A stretch of 57,300 bases of DNA from Novosphingobium sp. Rr 2-17 (lineage in GTDB: Bacteria > Pseudomonadota > Alphaproteobacteria > Sphingomonadales > Sphingomonadaceae), in NCBI RefSeq assembly GCF_000272475.1, contig NZ_AKFJ01000028.1, positions 1 to 57,300 on the forward strand, written 5' to 3'. The translations under genes and the position numbers were made by a program. The notes under the pieces were generated by a model that had not been told where the DNA came from, did no database searches, and worked only from the letters and a program-made list of their open reading frames with translations. Shown one piece after another: positions 27,873-36,383 of the stretch (position 1 is its first letter; every line of letters starts with the position of its first letter).

Positions 27873-28530
27873 GTCGGCGTTTCCGGCCGCCTAGCAGGAA
27901 GCTCGCGGTTACCGCCACCAATGAAACCGCCATCAGAAATGCGGACATTCTCGCCGCAGCCGCGTTGTCGAAAGCCTGGACGCGGTCATAGATGGACAGG
28001 GCGAGCGTGCGTGTCTCGCCCGGGATGGAACCGCCAACCATCAGCACTACGCCGAATTCGCCCAGAGTATGGGCAAATGCCAGCACAGCGCCGGTCACGA
28101 TGCCGGGCCAGGCCAGCGGCAATTCGATCCGCCAAAATGTCCGCCACATAGAATGCCCGCAGGTCGCAGCGGCGTCACGCAATTCCTGACCTATGGCCTC
28201 GAACGCCCGCTGCGCCGGCTGGATCGCGAACGGCAGATTGACCACTACAGAGGCGATGAGCACGCCCTTGAAGTTGAAGACGAGCGTGTCGCCGAAAAGG
28301 GCTGTCCACGCCTTACCAATAGGCCAATCAGGCCCAAGACCCACCAACAGATAGAAGCCGATGACCGTCGGAGGCAGGACGAGCGGCAGAGTCAGGGCTG
28401 CTTCCACCACTGCCCGTCCACGCATCCTGGTTGTTGCCAGCCAGCGCCCCGCAACAAGCGCGATTGGCAATAGCAAAGCGACTGTCAGTACGCCAAGCAA
28501 TAGAGACAGTCGAAGCGCTTGCCAGTCCAT
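27865..28530 (-). CDS. modB: molybdate ABC transporter, permease
   Basis: A 221-residue inner membrane permease with five or six hydrophobic segments and the EAA-like loop with the conserved Gly (EAIGQELRDAAATCGHSMW), where the ATPase docks. The segment LPLVLPPTVIGFYLL is characteristic of ModB. It lies 6 bases after modA. Confidence 0.92.
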   Translation of the reverse strand: MDWQALRLSLLLGVLTVALLLPIALVAGRWLATTRMRGRAVVEAALTLPLVLPPTVIGFYLLVGLGPDWPIGKAWTALFGDTLVFNFKGVLIASVVVNLPFAIQPAQRAFEAIGQELRDAAATCGHSMWRTFWRIELPLAWPGIVTGAVLAFAHTLGEFGVVLMVGGSIPGETRTLALSIYDRVQAFDNAAAARMSAFLMAVSLVAVTASFLLGGRKRRHD

Positions 28531-28536
28531 GGGTTG

Positions 28537-29319
28537 CTAGCGTGCTTCGCCGGGAAGAGTGAAGCCATAGCGGACCAGTATGCGCCGGGCAGCAGGCTGC
28601 TGGATGTAGGCATAGAATCGCCGCGCGACGGGGCCAGCATTTTTCATCAGCACCATTCGTTGGCGCAGCGGCTGGTGCCACGAGGCCGGGATCAGCGCAT
28701 AATTGGCCCGTGCAGCGAAAGCGGGTTCAAGGACCAGCGAATAGGAGACGATACCACCTTGTGCGCCGCCTGCCGTTGCAAACTGGAGCGCCTGAGAAAT
28801 GGTTTCCCCCAGAACCAACTTGCCCGTGAGGGGCTGCCAAAGGCGGGCATGTTTCAAGGCTTCCTCTGCACGCTTACCGTAAGGAGCATGCTCGGGGTTG
28901 GCGATGGCGAAGCGAGTGATCTGTCCACGTTGCAGCGCTTCGCTCAGTCCCCTTAGATTGCCATCGACCCCCAGAGGCGAGCCCTTCGGCGCGACCAGGG
29001 CCAGACGTCCAATCGCATAAAGCGTTCCAGTATTGAGCGTTTTTTTAGCGCGGGCGAGATCGAAGGCATATTCCTCGTCGGCAGACAAAAAGAGCTGAAA
29101 GGGGGCGCCTTGCTGAAGCTGTCGGTAAAAATTCCCGGAGGACCCGAACGTCAACGTCACGTCCTCTCCCGTATCCCGTTTGAACGCCACGGCCACTTCT
29201 TCAAGAGCAAGCCGCAGATCGGCGGCAGCCGCAATATTAGGTATATCCTGAGCCCAAGCCGGACCAGAAAGACCCAGGGCCACCAGCAAACACATCAAGA
29301 ATCTTGCGAGCCCCATCAT
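28537..29319 (-). CDS. modA: molybdate ABC transporter, periplasmic binding protein
   Basis: A 260-residue protein with a signal peptide (MMGLARFLMCLLVALGLSGPAWAQ). The mature start IAAAADLRLALEEVAVAF and the FGSSGNFYRQLQQGAPFQLFLSADE segment carry the ligand-binding serines typical of ModA. It captures molybdate (or tungstate) in the periplasm for ModBC. The start at 29319 leaves the ModE operator upstream; the longer frame to 29373 would run through the operator. Confidence 0.91.
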   Translation of the reverse strand: MMGLARFLMCLLVALGLSGPAWAQDIPNIAAAADLRLALEEVAVAFKRDTGEDVTLTFGSSGNFYRQLQQGAPFQLFLSADEEYAFDLARAKKTLNTGTLYAIGRLALVAPKGSPLGVDGNLRGLSEALQRGQITRFAIANPEHAPYGKRAEEALKHARLWQPLTGKLVLGETISQALQFATAGGAQGGIVSYSLVLEPAFAARANYALIPASWHQPLRQRMVLMKNAGPVARRFYAYIQQPAARRILVRYGFTLPGEAR

Positions 29320-29331
29320 CACCGTTTTCCC

Positions 29332-29355
29332 CGATATATCGCCCTGTATATAACG
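29332..29355 (-). promoter_or_regulatory. ModE operator upstream of modABC
   Basis: On the minus strand the sequence is CGTTATAT-N8-ATATATCG, differing by one base from perfect symmetry and matching the arrangement of the E. coli modA operator (CGTTATAT-N8-ACATAACG). It lies 13 bases upstream of the modA start codon, where molybdate-loaded ModE would block transcription. Confidence 0.85.
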
Positions 29356-29453
29356 AGAAGGCGCTAAATTCAATAGAGTTGCCTCTCTTTGAACCGTAAC
29401 CCGAACCGGCTGGATTGCCGCTGCAGGCCGTCAGGGCTGAATGTTGATCGGCC

Positions 29454-29840
29454 CTACTCAGATTGCTGACTGGCTCGAGGTAGATCGCGCAGCGCGGACA
29501 GCATGGCGGCCAGCGGTTCGCCGGCGCGCGCCCGGTCAATATCGTTCTGCAAGGTGCGATAATGGCGTAAGATGCTGCGTCCTAGATCGGTCACGCGAGC
29601 GCCACCGCGCTGTTTTCCGCCCATCGTGGTCTCGACCAATGGCAGATCCCAGCATCTGTTCATGGCATCCACCAACAGCCATGTGCGGCGATAACTCATG
29701 CCCATCGCTCGCCCGGCGGCAGAAATTGAGCCTTCACGGTCAATGGCTTCGAGCAGGTCGGCCTTTCCCGGCCCCATGGCGATCTCGTCCCCACAGTGGA
29801 GCTGAACCTTGATCTTCAGGCGGTCGGTCTCGCTGGTCAT
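29454..29840 (-). CDS. modE: ModE-type molybdate regulator lacking Mop domains
   Basis: A 128-residue protein matching only the N-terminal winged-helix domain of ModE (GPGKADLLEAIDREGSISAAGRAMGMSYRRTWLLVDAMN, then TTMGGKQRGGARVTDLG). The C-terminal di-Mop molybdate-binding part of E. coli ModE is absent. It is upstream of, and on the same strand as, modABC with a ModE operator in between. Either it senses molybdate differently or it works with separate Mop proteins such as those at 55321 and 55986. Confidence 0.85.
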   Translation of the reverse strand: MTSETDRLKIKVQLHCGDEIAMGPGKADLLEAIDREGSISAAGRAMGMSYRRTWLLVDAMNRCWDLPLVETTMGGKQRGGARVTDLGRSILRHYRTLQNDIDRARAGEPLAAMLSALRDLPRASQQSE

Positions 29841-30357
29841 GACCGTTTATCTACCGACACGCATGCCCAGAGCAAGGCCATCTGAAGCTGCGCGGTGACA
29901 GGTTTGAACCTGCGGGGGGAGTATCTCGTCGCGACTTGCCGGGAAATGGCAGCATATCCGAAGGGTTTGCTTTGCAGGCACGCCGTTTGAGGAAATCGGA
30001 TGCCGCTTCGATGACGCGGATATTCTGCGGCATAGCGACCGCGTTACGCTGGCATCAACGATACGCAGTCTCTCTGGCCATCTCCTGTCGTTGTCGGTGT
30101 CCGTTTCGTTGCCGACAGGATTTCGTCCGTTAACCGTGGCGGGAATACGACATTTCGCCGCATCTCCGTCGGTACGGAGGAGCCGCAAACGCGCTCTTTG
30201 AGCTTCATACCGTTAAACATTCGCAGCCTCCGCCATCACTGGCAGGTGGTAACGCAAGAACTGTGCAAACAGCACTGCGAGAGGTGGTGCTGGGTCGCGC
30301 GCTGCATGCGGAGGCGTAGACTGCCCGGTTTTCCGGCACCGGTCCGCAGGAGAAGCA
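29841..30357. other. 517-base gap between modE and the Rieske operon
   Basis: No gene is recognised. The stretch contains a 7-base inverted repeat, CCTGTCG with its complement at 30084-30090 and 30113-30119. I looked for a TGT-N10-ACA NifA site in it and found none with perfect match, although the sigma-54 promoter right after it would need one. Confidence 0.5.
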
Positions 30358-30373
30358 TGGCACAGCCCTTGCT
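30358..30373 (+). promoter_or_regulatory. sigma-54 promoter of the Rieske/haemoglobin operon
   Basis: TGGCACAGCCCTTGCT is a perfect match to the TGGCAC-N5-TTGCW consensus, with GG and GC 10 bases apart. It lies 34 bases before ATG 30407. NifA dependence is inferred from the nif context. Confidence 0.9.
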
Positions 30374-30406
30374 TTGCCAATGTCAGCAATCGGCCGGAGG
30401 CAAGCC

Positions 30407-30832
30407 ATGGATGAACTGTTCGTCATTTGCGATGTTCGCGAGGTGCAAGAAGAGGAAGTGCGCGGCTTCACTCTTGCCCGGCTTGGGGCAGGGGGCACCG
30501 AGCCTTGGCCGATCCTGATTGCCCGCAAAGCGGGGCGTCTTTTCGGATACGAGAATGTCTGTCCGCATGGTGGCGGTCGGCTCGACACCGTGCCGGGTGA
30601 ATTCATGGATGAGGAAGGCAATTTCATTGCTTGCGGCAAGCACAAAGCGATGTTTGACCTGGACACCGGCCATTGCTTCATCGGCCCTTGTCAGGGCCAG
30701 CAGCTTACTAAGATCGACCTGATCATCGACGAGGGCGACGTGTGCATCACGGGCGTGCCGCTGACCGATGAAGATGGCCTGGATATTCCCGATCCCGATG
30801 CCCACCCCGAGGTGATGATTGCCCCCGATTGA
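30407..30832 (+). CDS. Rieske-type 2Fe-2S ferredoxin
   Basis: A 141-residue soluble protein with the Rieske ligands in NVCPHGGG (Cys-x-His) and ACGKH (Cys-x2-His). CGGAGG at 30395-30400 fixes the start at 30407; longer frames overlap the sigma-54 promoter. It is an electron carrier of unknown partner. It is clearly paralogous to the protein at 43955-44350: both share the CGKHxAxFDLxTGxC...GPC core and the (I/V)C(I/V)TGV ending. It leads a nif-regulated operon with two small unknowns and a truncated haemoglobin, so delivering electrons to that haemoglobin is a reasonable guess. Confidence 0.85.
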   Translation: MDELFVICDVREVQEEEVRGFTLARLGAGGTEPWPILIARKAGRLFGYENVCPHGGGRLDTVPGEFMDEEGNFIACGKHKAMFDLDTGHCFIGPCQGQQLTKIDLIIDEGDVCITGVPLTDEDGLDIPDPDAHPEVMIAPD

Positions 30833-30891
30833 GACGCAAACGCTCAACGGCATGGAGCGCGCGTCTTCATGCCGCAGCGAAGGGAACCTGT

Positions 30892-31137
30892 ATGGCTGAG
30901 GACGCCGGATATTTCGTCGACTGGAATGGGCAGACGCGAAGCACTGCGGACCCTGGGGGTGGCTATATCTGTGAGGTCGATACGGCATCGCGCTATGTCG
31001 CGATCCTGACGAAAACCGGCGCCTTGGTGCATGAAGCGACATTCTATCGGTCGTTTGAAGCAGTGGAAAAGGCGGGGATCAAGGCACCATTGGTGCCCGG
31101 CGCCACGCCGTGGGGCAGGGCGTCGGAAGGTTTTTGA
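30892..31137 (+). CDS. 81-residue protein of unknown function
   Basis: A small soluble protein starting MAEDAGYFVDWNGQTRST, preceded by AGGGAA. It contains one cysteine and a beta-rich middle (YICEVDTASRYVAILT). I do not recognise it. It lies between the Rieske ferredoxin and a second unknown, with a one-base gap to the latter, so it belongs to the sigma-54-driven operon. Role unknown. Confidence 0.65.
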   Translation: MAEDAGYFVDWNGQTRSTADPGGGYICEVDTASRYVAILTKTGALVHEATFYRSFEAVEKAGIKAPLVPGATPWGRASEGF

Positions 31138-31138
31138 G

Positions 31139-31462
31139 ATGACTATCCAAGTGGACGACACACAGACCTGTCGCCATTTCGTCACCTGTTCCGGCGTCCG
31201 GTTGCCGTTGCGGCTGGTGGAAGAGATCGACGGTGGGCAATTGGGTCATCGCAATACTGTCATCCGGTCGTGGCCCGATGATGCGGGCGCCCTTATCGGG
31301 TCCGACAAAGTCGTCTATGGCGAGATCGAATTGTCGCATCGCTATGCCTATCGTGGCGATGGGACGTTGGCGGTTGCCGAGATTGTGATGCTGGACGACG
31401 ACTTCGCGAGAATATACTTCGACAAAGCGGGAGTGCCGGTAGCGGATAGTGTAGATGCCTGA
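31139..31462 (+). CDS. 107-residue protein of unknown function
   Basis: A small protein starting MTIQVDDTQTCRHFVTCSG with two nearby cysteines, a likely beta-barrel pattern and an acidic C-terminal half (AEIVMLDDDFARIYFD). Its start is two bases after the previous stop and its end overlaps the truncated haemoglobin start by 8 bases, which implies tight coupling to the haemoglobin. I do not recognise a family. Confidence 0.65.
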   Translation: MTIQVDDTQTCRHFVTCSGVRLPLRLVEEIDGGQLGHRNTVIRSWPDDAGALIGSDKVVYGEIELSHRYAYRGDGTLAVAEIVMLDDDFARIYFDKAGVPVADSVDA

Positions 31463-31853
31463 AGCTGCGCAAGTGCCATCCATGTTCGAGCGCATTGGCG
31501 GGGTCGCGACCATCGAAGTGCTGGTCGAAAGCTTTTATCGGCTGATGGACAGCTTGCCGGAGGCACAAGGCATCCGGGCATTGCACCCGGACGATCTTGC
31601 GCCGACCAAGCGCGATCTTAAACGCTACCTCGCCGAATGGACCGGCGGACCGGCGCTCTATTCGCCGGAGAAGGGGCATCCGCGCATGCGCCAGCGCCAC
31701 ATGCACATCGCGATCGGCAACGGTGAGCGCGATGCGTGGCTGCTGTGCATGAGCCGTGCGCTTGATGAGTCCATCGTGGACGAGACGGCGCGGCATGAAA
31801 TTTATGCCTTGCTGGCAAAGCTGGCTGACTGGATGCGCAACCGGGCCGACTGA
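31455..31853 (+). CDS. group II truncated haemoglobin
   Basis: A 132-residue 2/2 globin. Visible family landmarks are the FERIGG start, the tyrosine in SFYRLMD (B10), GPALYSPEKGHPRMRQRH with the proximal His F8, and the tryptophan in DAWLLCM (G8). Group II proteins bind O2 tightly and can oxidise NO. In this nif-controlled operon it may buffer O2 or remove NO near nitrogenase, possibly with electrons from the Rieske ferredoxin; that is inference. Confidence 0.9.
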   Translation: MPEAAQVPSMFERIGGVATIEVLVESFYRLMDSLPEAQGIRALHPDDLAPTKRDLKRYLAEWTGGPALYSPEKGHPRMRQRHMHIAIGNGERDAWLLCMSRALDESIVDETARHEIYALLAKLADWMRNRAD

Positions 31854-31885
31854 TCCTGACCCCTTAATCGAGACCGACAGCGGGT

Positions 31886-31900
31886 TGGCATGATTGCTGC
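31886..31900 (+). promoter_or_regulatory. weak sigma-54-like element
   Basis: TGGCAT-N5-CTGC has the right GG-to-GC spacing with two deviations from consensus. It lies 62 bases before the 246-residue unknown and would allow separate nif control of it. Confidence 0.4.
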
Positions 31901-31961
31901 GTGGTGTCCGCCAACACATGCGCGGCACCGGGCCGTCGCTTAGATTTCGGGGAATTCATTC

Positions 31962-32702
31962 ATGTCCGAACTCGCCAGGCGCAAGCAGCCGCTTAATCTT
32001 TCCATCGTTCATGTCGATCCCGAAGGGTTTGTCGCGCACTACCTGCCTTGGCTGGAAATCACGGCTTTCATCACCGCACAGCGGTTGGTCGAGGCGACTG
32101 CACCGGCAGACGGTGTGCCTCCGGCACTGACCGGGCAGCAACTGGCTGATGGTGCGGTACACAAGATCGGCAACGACACACTGATGGCATTTTGCATGAC
32201 CGCGGCGATGAACGGAGATGGAGCGGCGGTCGATAGCGTCGAGGCGGCGCTGCTGGATCGGCTGGGCAAGGACTTCCCCGGCAGTTTCGGACTGTGGCAT
32301 TTTCGCGGAGACATTCCTGCTCCTGTCACGCTCGATGATTTCGTCGGGCAGGCGGGCAAGAAAATGCTGGCTGGTGAGATCGCGCCGCCGCCGATGCGTG
32401 GGGGTGAGGCGTGGAACACGGGCCTGCGTTTTCTGGAAAAGGCACAAGGGTCCAATTTCAAGGCCGAGATCCTCTATCCGCTTGCCCTGTGGACGCGCGC
32501 AAAGTGGGAAGAAGTGACCGACAAGGGCGTGGCGTTCATGGCGCACATTGAAACCAATCTGCCAATGCTGCGCGAGGCCCTGCAAGAACCACGCAACGAC
32601 GCGGCCTTCATTGCCAACATGTTGTTGCTGGGCGCACCGGCGGTCGAGATCGATTTGCAAGATGACGTCCAGGGCATGTTGCGTTCGCTGGCGCGGCGGT
32701 GA
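31962..32702 (+). CDS. 246-residue protein of unknown function
   Basis: A soluble, mostly helical protein starting MSELARRKQPLNLSIVHVDPEGF with no signal peptide, no metal-binding cysteine cluster (a single Cys) and no motif I can name. Ordered segments include WNTGLRFLEKAQGSNFKAEI and LREALQEPRNDAAFIANMLLL. It follows the truncated haemoglobin by 108 bases, carries its own weak sigma-54-like element, and converges with nifA. The location argues for a nitrogen-fixation accessory role; nothing else does. Confidence 0.65.
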   Translation: MSELARRKQPLNLSIVHVDPEGFVAHYLPWLEITAFITAQRLVEATAPADGVPPALTGQQLADGAVHKIGNDTLMAFCMTAAMNGDGAAVDSVEAALLDRLGKDFPGSFGLWHFRGDIPAPVTLDDFVGQAGKKMLAGEIAPPPMRGGEAWNTGLRFLEKAQGSNFKAEILYPLALWTRAKWEEVTDKGVAFMAHIETNLPMLREALQEPRNDAAFIANMLLLGAPAVEIDLQDDVQGMLRSLARR

Positions 32703-32808
32703 TGCAAGGGAGGGCATGAATGCGGGGCTTGGTGTCAGGCCTCATCGGTTTTGTCGAAAGGGCAGCGCTGAAGTTTACGATCCAGACCAAAAAGTTCAGC
32801 GCGGCCCT

Positions 32809-34515
32809 TCAGATTTTCTTTAGTTCTATCCCGTGCTTTCTGAGGGCGTAGCCAATCTGACGCGGGGTGACCTTCAGTAATCGTGCGGCCTTTGCCTGCA
32901 CCCAGCCAGTGCTTTCGAGCGCCGCGATGAGCTGATCGCGCTCAAGCTTGAGATTGCTGTCTTTGACGTGCTCACAAAAATCGGGATTCGCGCATGTGGG
33001 GGTGTCACTACCGGGGTGGGAATAATCCGTTACTTCCGCGCGCGGGGGTGGACTGATGATCCGGAACGGGGGCGAGACGGCACCCTTCCACAATGTGGCG
33101 GACAAGCACTCGTCATGCTGGCAGGCGAAATCGTCATGGGTGATACCTTCTCCGCTCGAAAGCGTTGCAGTTCGGCGGATGCAGTTTTCCAGTTCACGGA
33201 CATTGCCGGGGAAATAGCAATTGTTCAGGACTGCATAAGCTGAAGGCGTAAGTCCATGCGAGGTGTGATGTTCGTCGTCGAACCGCCGCAGAAACTCGCG
33301 CGCCAGCAGCGGCACGTCGTCGCGTCGTTCGCGCAACGCGGGAAGCCTGATGGTGACCACGTTTATGCGATAATAAAGGTCCGCTCGGAATTCACCTTTG
33401 GTGACCGCTTCTTCCAGGTTTTTGTTGGTGGCGCAGACCAGCCGCACATCGACCTTGAGGGTCTTGTTTCCGCCGACCCGCTCAAACTCGCCCTCCTGCA
33501 ACACACGCAGCAGCTTGACCTGAAACGCCGGGGAAATGTCGCCGATTTCGTCGAGGAAGAGCGTTCCTCCATCCGCGAGCTCGAACCGTCCCTTGCGCTG
33601 CGCCACTGCTCCGGTGAACGAACCCTTTTCGTGGCCGAACAATTCGGATTCCAGCACAGATTCCGGCAGCGCGGCGCAGTTGAGTTTGACGAAGGCTTTG
33701 CCCGCGCGCGGTGAGAAATCGTGCGTGGCGCGGGCGAACAGTTCCTTCCCGGTGCCACTTTCACCTCGTAACAGCAGCGTGGAATGGCTGCGGGCGACGA
33801 TGCGGATCTTGTCCAGCACTGCCCGCAGCGCCGGGCTCTGCCCTACGATCCCGCCAGTGAGCGGGTCCGCTGCCGGTGCCGACTTTCCAGATAGTTCCTT
33901 TTCGAGCAGGCTTTGCTGGGCCATCAGGCGCTCCCGATCGCGCCCGACGATATCCATCAGCCGCACGGTCTGGCCGATCAGGTTAGCGACCATCGTGAGG
34001 AAGCGGACGTCTTCGTCGACCGAATGGTAGTGGCTGTCTTCGCGCCACAGTTGCTCGATGGTCAGCGTACCCATCACCCGGTCACGGTCTTTGATGGGCA
34101 CCCCGATGAACGAGACACGGTCCGTGGGCGCGTCGTCGCTACCACGCGACCAGCCGGCGAACAGCGGACTTGTTGCGACATTGGGCACCACGACGGGCAT
34201 CGCAGTCGTCACGATCTGCCCCACTGCGCGTTCGGGCATGCGTCCGAAATATTCATGTGCCCGTTCTTCGCGCCACCCCATGCCGATCACGGTGTGCGGA
34301 TCGCCGGCGGGATCAAGCAGCGCGACGATGCCATGATCCATGTCGAGAAAGCTCGACAGTAGAGTGAGGACATTGGCGAGCGTGTTTTCGAGCCGTCCCG
34401 GCGTGACCAGGATTTTGGAGATCTCGTAGACACCGCGCAGTGCAACGTCAGAACGGTTTCGCACCGGTGTCATCGGTCTTTTCGCCACGGCGACTTTTGA
34501 ATGCGACCCGACCAT
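32809..34515 (-). CDS. nifA: NifA, sigma-54-dependent activator of nif genes
   Basis: A 568-residue enhancer-binding protein: GAF domain (about 25-195), AAA+ domain (225-460) with Walker A GESGTGKE (251-258), sigma-54 loop GSFTGA (298-303, a serine variant of GAFTGA) and Walker B LDEIGD (321), then a linker and a C-terminal helix-turn-helix (about 525-560). Cysteines 433, 445, 465 and 470 give exactly C-X11-C-X19-C-X4-C, the mark of oxygen-sensitive NifA that works without NifL. An extra C-X5-C pair (508, 514) sits in the linker. GGAGG supports the start. It has its own upstream region after fixX and should drive every sigma-54 promoter listed here. Confidence 0.96.
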   Translation of the reverse strand: MVGSHSKVAVAKRPMTPVRNRSDVALRGVYEISKILVTPGRLENTLANVLTLLSSFLDMDHGIVALLDPAGDPHTVIGMGWREERAHEYFGRMPERAVGQIVTTAMPVVVPNVATSPLFAGWSRGSDDAPTDRVSFIGVPIKDRDRVMGTLTIEQLWREDSHYHSVDEDVRFLTMVANLIGQTVRLMDIVGRDRERLMAQQSLLEKELSGKSAPAADPLTGGIVGQSPALRAVLDKIRIVARSHSTLLLRGESGTGKELFARATHDFSPRAGKAFVKLNCAALPESVLESELFGHEKGSFTGAVAQRKGRFELADGGTLFLDEIGDISPAFQVKLLRVLQEGEFERVGGNKTLKVDVRLVCATNKNLEEAVTKGEFRADLYYRINVVTIRLPALRERRDDVPLLAREFLRRFDDEHHTSHGLTPSAYAVLNNCYFPGNVRELENCIRRTATLSSGEGITHDDFACQHDECLSATLWKGAVSPPFRIISPPPRAEVTDYSHPGSDTPTCANPDFCEHVKDSNLKLERDQLIAALESTGWVQAKAARLLKVTPRQIGYALRKHGIELKKI

Positions 34516-34714
34516 ACGGCACGACCTCCGCTCGTTTGGTCCTCTCCATTTCCGATGGCTCTGACCGGTGCGTCAAAAATACAGAATCGGCCGGCTAAGC
34601 TTGAAGGATCGCAGAACTTCACCGTCTTCGCAAATGCAAAATCAATCAATTTGCGTATCGTCACGGTTTACTAAATTACCCAAAGTACATAGGAGCGAAG
34701 TTGATGTTAAATTT

Positions 34715-34727
34715 GCGAAATATTCGC
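34715..34727. promoter_or_regulatory. GCGAA-N3-TTCGC palindrome upstream of nifA
   Basis: A 13-base palindrome in an unusually AT-rich 220-base gap between fixX and nifA, about 200 bases upstream of the nifA start. It might bind a regulator of nifA or be part of the fixX transcript end. No FNR/FixK site (TTGAT-N4-ATCAA) was found in the gap. Confidence 0.3.
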
Positions 34728-34735
34728 TTCATTTG

Positions 34736-35047
34736 TCACCCGAACTTGTACAAAACCCCAAAGCCTCCACGGGGGTAATTCCATTCCAGATCGCCGGTCC
34801 CTGCGGTAACGATGCGACACGTGCCGCATTCGACACAGCCGTCGGCGCTGATTTCGACCTGCCCATTGTCGGTCAACGAATAGCAACCAGCCGGGCATAA
34901 ATGGGTCATCGCCAACAAGCCGCTCGATGGGATCTCGTGAGGTCTAACCTTGATATGTGAGCGGCCCGCATCGACGAGATAGCGGTTCTGGAACAGCTTT
35001 TCCTCGACCTTGACCGGTGCAATTCCCGGGATTGTAACTTCGCTCAT
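34736..35047 (-). CDS. fixX: FixX ferredoxin-like protein
   Basis: A 103-residue protein with the FixX cysteine pattern (HLCPAGCY, then CVECGTC) and the conserved [10 protein letters not shown] end. It belongs to the electron-bifurcating FixABCX complex that passes electrons from NADH toward nitrogenase with quinone as the second acceptor. Last gene of the iscA-to-fixX operon. Confidence 0.94.
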   Translation of the reverse strand: MSEVTIPGIAPVKVEEKLFQNRYLVDAGRSHIKVRPHEIPSSGLLAMTHLCPAGCYSLTDNGQVEISADGCVECGTCRIVTAGTGDLEWNYPRGGFGVLYKFG

Positions 35048-35059
35048 CGAACGTCTCCC

Positions 35060-36367
35060 TTAGCGCCATGCCCGCACGAGGCGGAAGGCATCGCCGATCA
35101 TGCCAAACAGTGTCCGGGTGGACCGGAACGAACGGAAAATTTCCTTTTCCTTGCTAACCTTGTCGATGCCATCGACCCGAAACCACGTCTGCATCGCCTG
35201 GCTGATGAGCCGGGGGTAAAGCCCGAAAAAGTTTTGCTTGTTGTTGTGAAGAAGCGCGGGGATGCCCCGATATTTCTTAAGGTCTTTTATCACGAAAGTC
35301 GTGGCCAAGCGCTTTTCGTATTCGGCGAGGTTTGCCTTGCTGGCTTCCTCGCGGAGCCGATGCAACCACGTGACCGTCTCTCCCGCGATGCGTCCGGTCG
35401 TCATCGCCAGGTTGGAGCCTTCGCGGTGCACCGCGTTGACGAACTGACCGGCATCGCCAACCACGATCCAGCCATCGCCGACCAACTGGGGAATCGCCTT
35501 ATAGCCGCCTTCGGGAATCAGGTGCGCGGCGTATTCCTTGCATTCGCTGCCCGCCAGAAGCGGCTTGATCGACGGGTGGTTCTTGAAGGCCTCCAGCAGC
35601 GCGTAAGGCGTCACATCGCTTTGCGCGAAATCAGAGACGATGCAGCCGATCCCGACCGATATCGATTCTTCGTTGGTGTACAGAAACCCGGTACCGGTCA
35701 TCCCCTTGGTGATCGTGCCCATCGCCTCGATCACCACGCCTTCGTTGCCCGAAAGGTTGAAGCGCGCCTCGATCGTCTCACGCGAGAGGAAGTGCATCTC
35801 CTTCACCGCCAGTGCCACGCTGTCCGCCGAAACGACAGGGCGCAGGCCCGATCGTTCTCCCACCAGTCCGTTCACCCCTTCGGCCAGGATCACCACGTTT
35901 GCCATGATCGGTGCGCCGCCGCGATCGGTTCGCACCCCGATGACTTTGTCCTCAAGGTCCTTGACCAGTTCGGTGACGGTCGTTTCGCACAGGACGGTCG
36001 CGCCTGCTTCCTTGACCTTGGACGAGAACCATTTGTCGAACTGCGCCCGCAGGATGGTGTAGCGGTTCGGCTTCTCTTCGTTGAAGTCTTCCGACCGGTA
36101 ATGCATGCCGGTGTGGCTCCTGTCGTCCATCGTCCACATGCGCTGTTCGATGACGTGCCGTTCGAGCGGGGCATCCTCGCGGAAATCTGGGATGATCTTT
36201 TCCAGCGCGTCGGCATAGAGGATCGCACCCTGGACATTTTTCGAGCCGGCATACTCTCCGCGCTCGATCTGAAGCACGTTCAGGCCGTTCTTCGCCATGG
36301 TGTAGGCGGCAGCGTTGCCTGACGGACCCGCACCCACCACGATCGCATCGAAGGTTTGGTTGACCAT
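35060..36367 (-). CDS. fixC: FixC electron-transfer flavoprotein-quinone oxidoreductase
   Basis: A 435-residue flavoprotein with the N-terminal FAD fold ([18 protein letters not shown]) and a second FAD-contact region ([23 protein letters not shown]). It is the quinone-reducing subunit of FixABCX. AAGGAG supports ATG 36367, and it lies 12 bases before fixX. Confidence 0.94.
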   Translation of the reverse strand: MVNQTFDAIVVGAGPSGNAAAYTMAKNGLNVLQIERGEYAGSKNVQGAILYADALEKIIPDFREDAPLERHVIEQRMWTMDDRSHTGMHYRSEDFNEEKPNRYTILRAQFDKWFSSKVKEAGATVLCETTVTELVKDLEDKVIGVRTDRGGAPIMANVVILAEGVNGLVGERSGLRPVVSADSVALAVKEMHFLSRETIEARFNLSGNEGVVIEAMGTITKGMTGTGFLYTNEESISVGIGCIVSDFAQSDVTPYALLEAFKNHPSIKPLLAGSECKEYAAHLIPEGGYKAIPQLVGDGWIVVGDAGQFVNAVHREGSNLAMTTGRIAGETVTWLHRLREEASKANLAEYEKRLATTFVIKDLKKYRGIPALLHNNKQNFFGLYPRLISQAMQTWFRVDGIDKVSKEKEIFRSFRSTRTLFGMIGDAFRLVRAWR

Positions 36368-36383
36368 ATCCGTGGCTCCTTGA

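Noticed and set aside
29890..29905. AGGTTTGAACCT resembling a tRNA T-arm
   Set aside because: The stem and loop sizes do not fit a T-arm, and no acceptor or anticodon arm surrounds it.
30092..30117. TGT...ACA in a symmetric repeat as a NifA site
   Set aside because: The spacer is 20 bases instead of 10; also far from the promoter at 30358.
34516..34735. FNR/FixK box controlling nifA
   Set aside because: The region has TTGAT fragments, but none forms TTGAT-N4-ATCAA.
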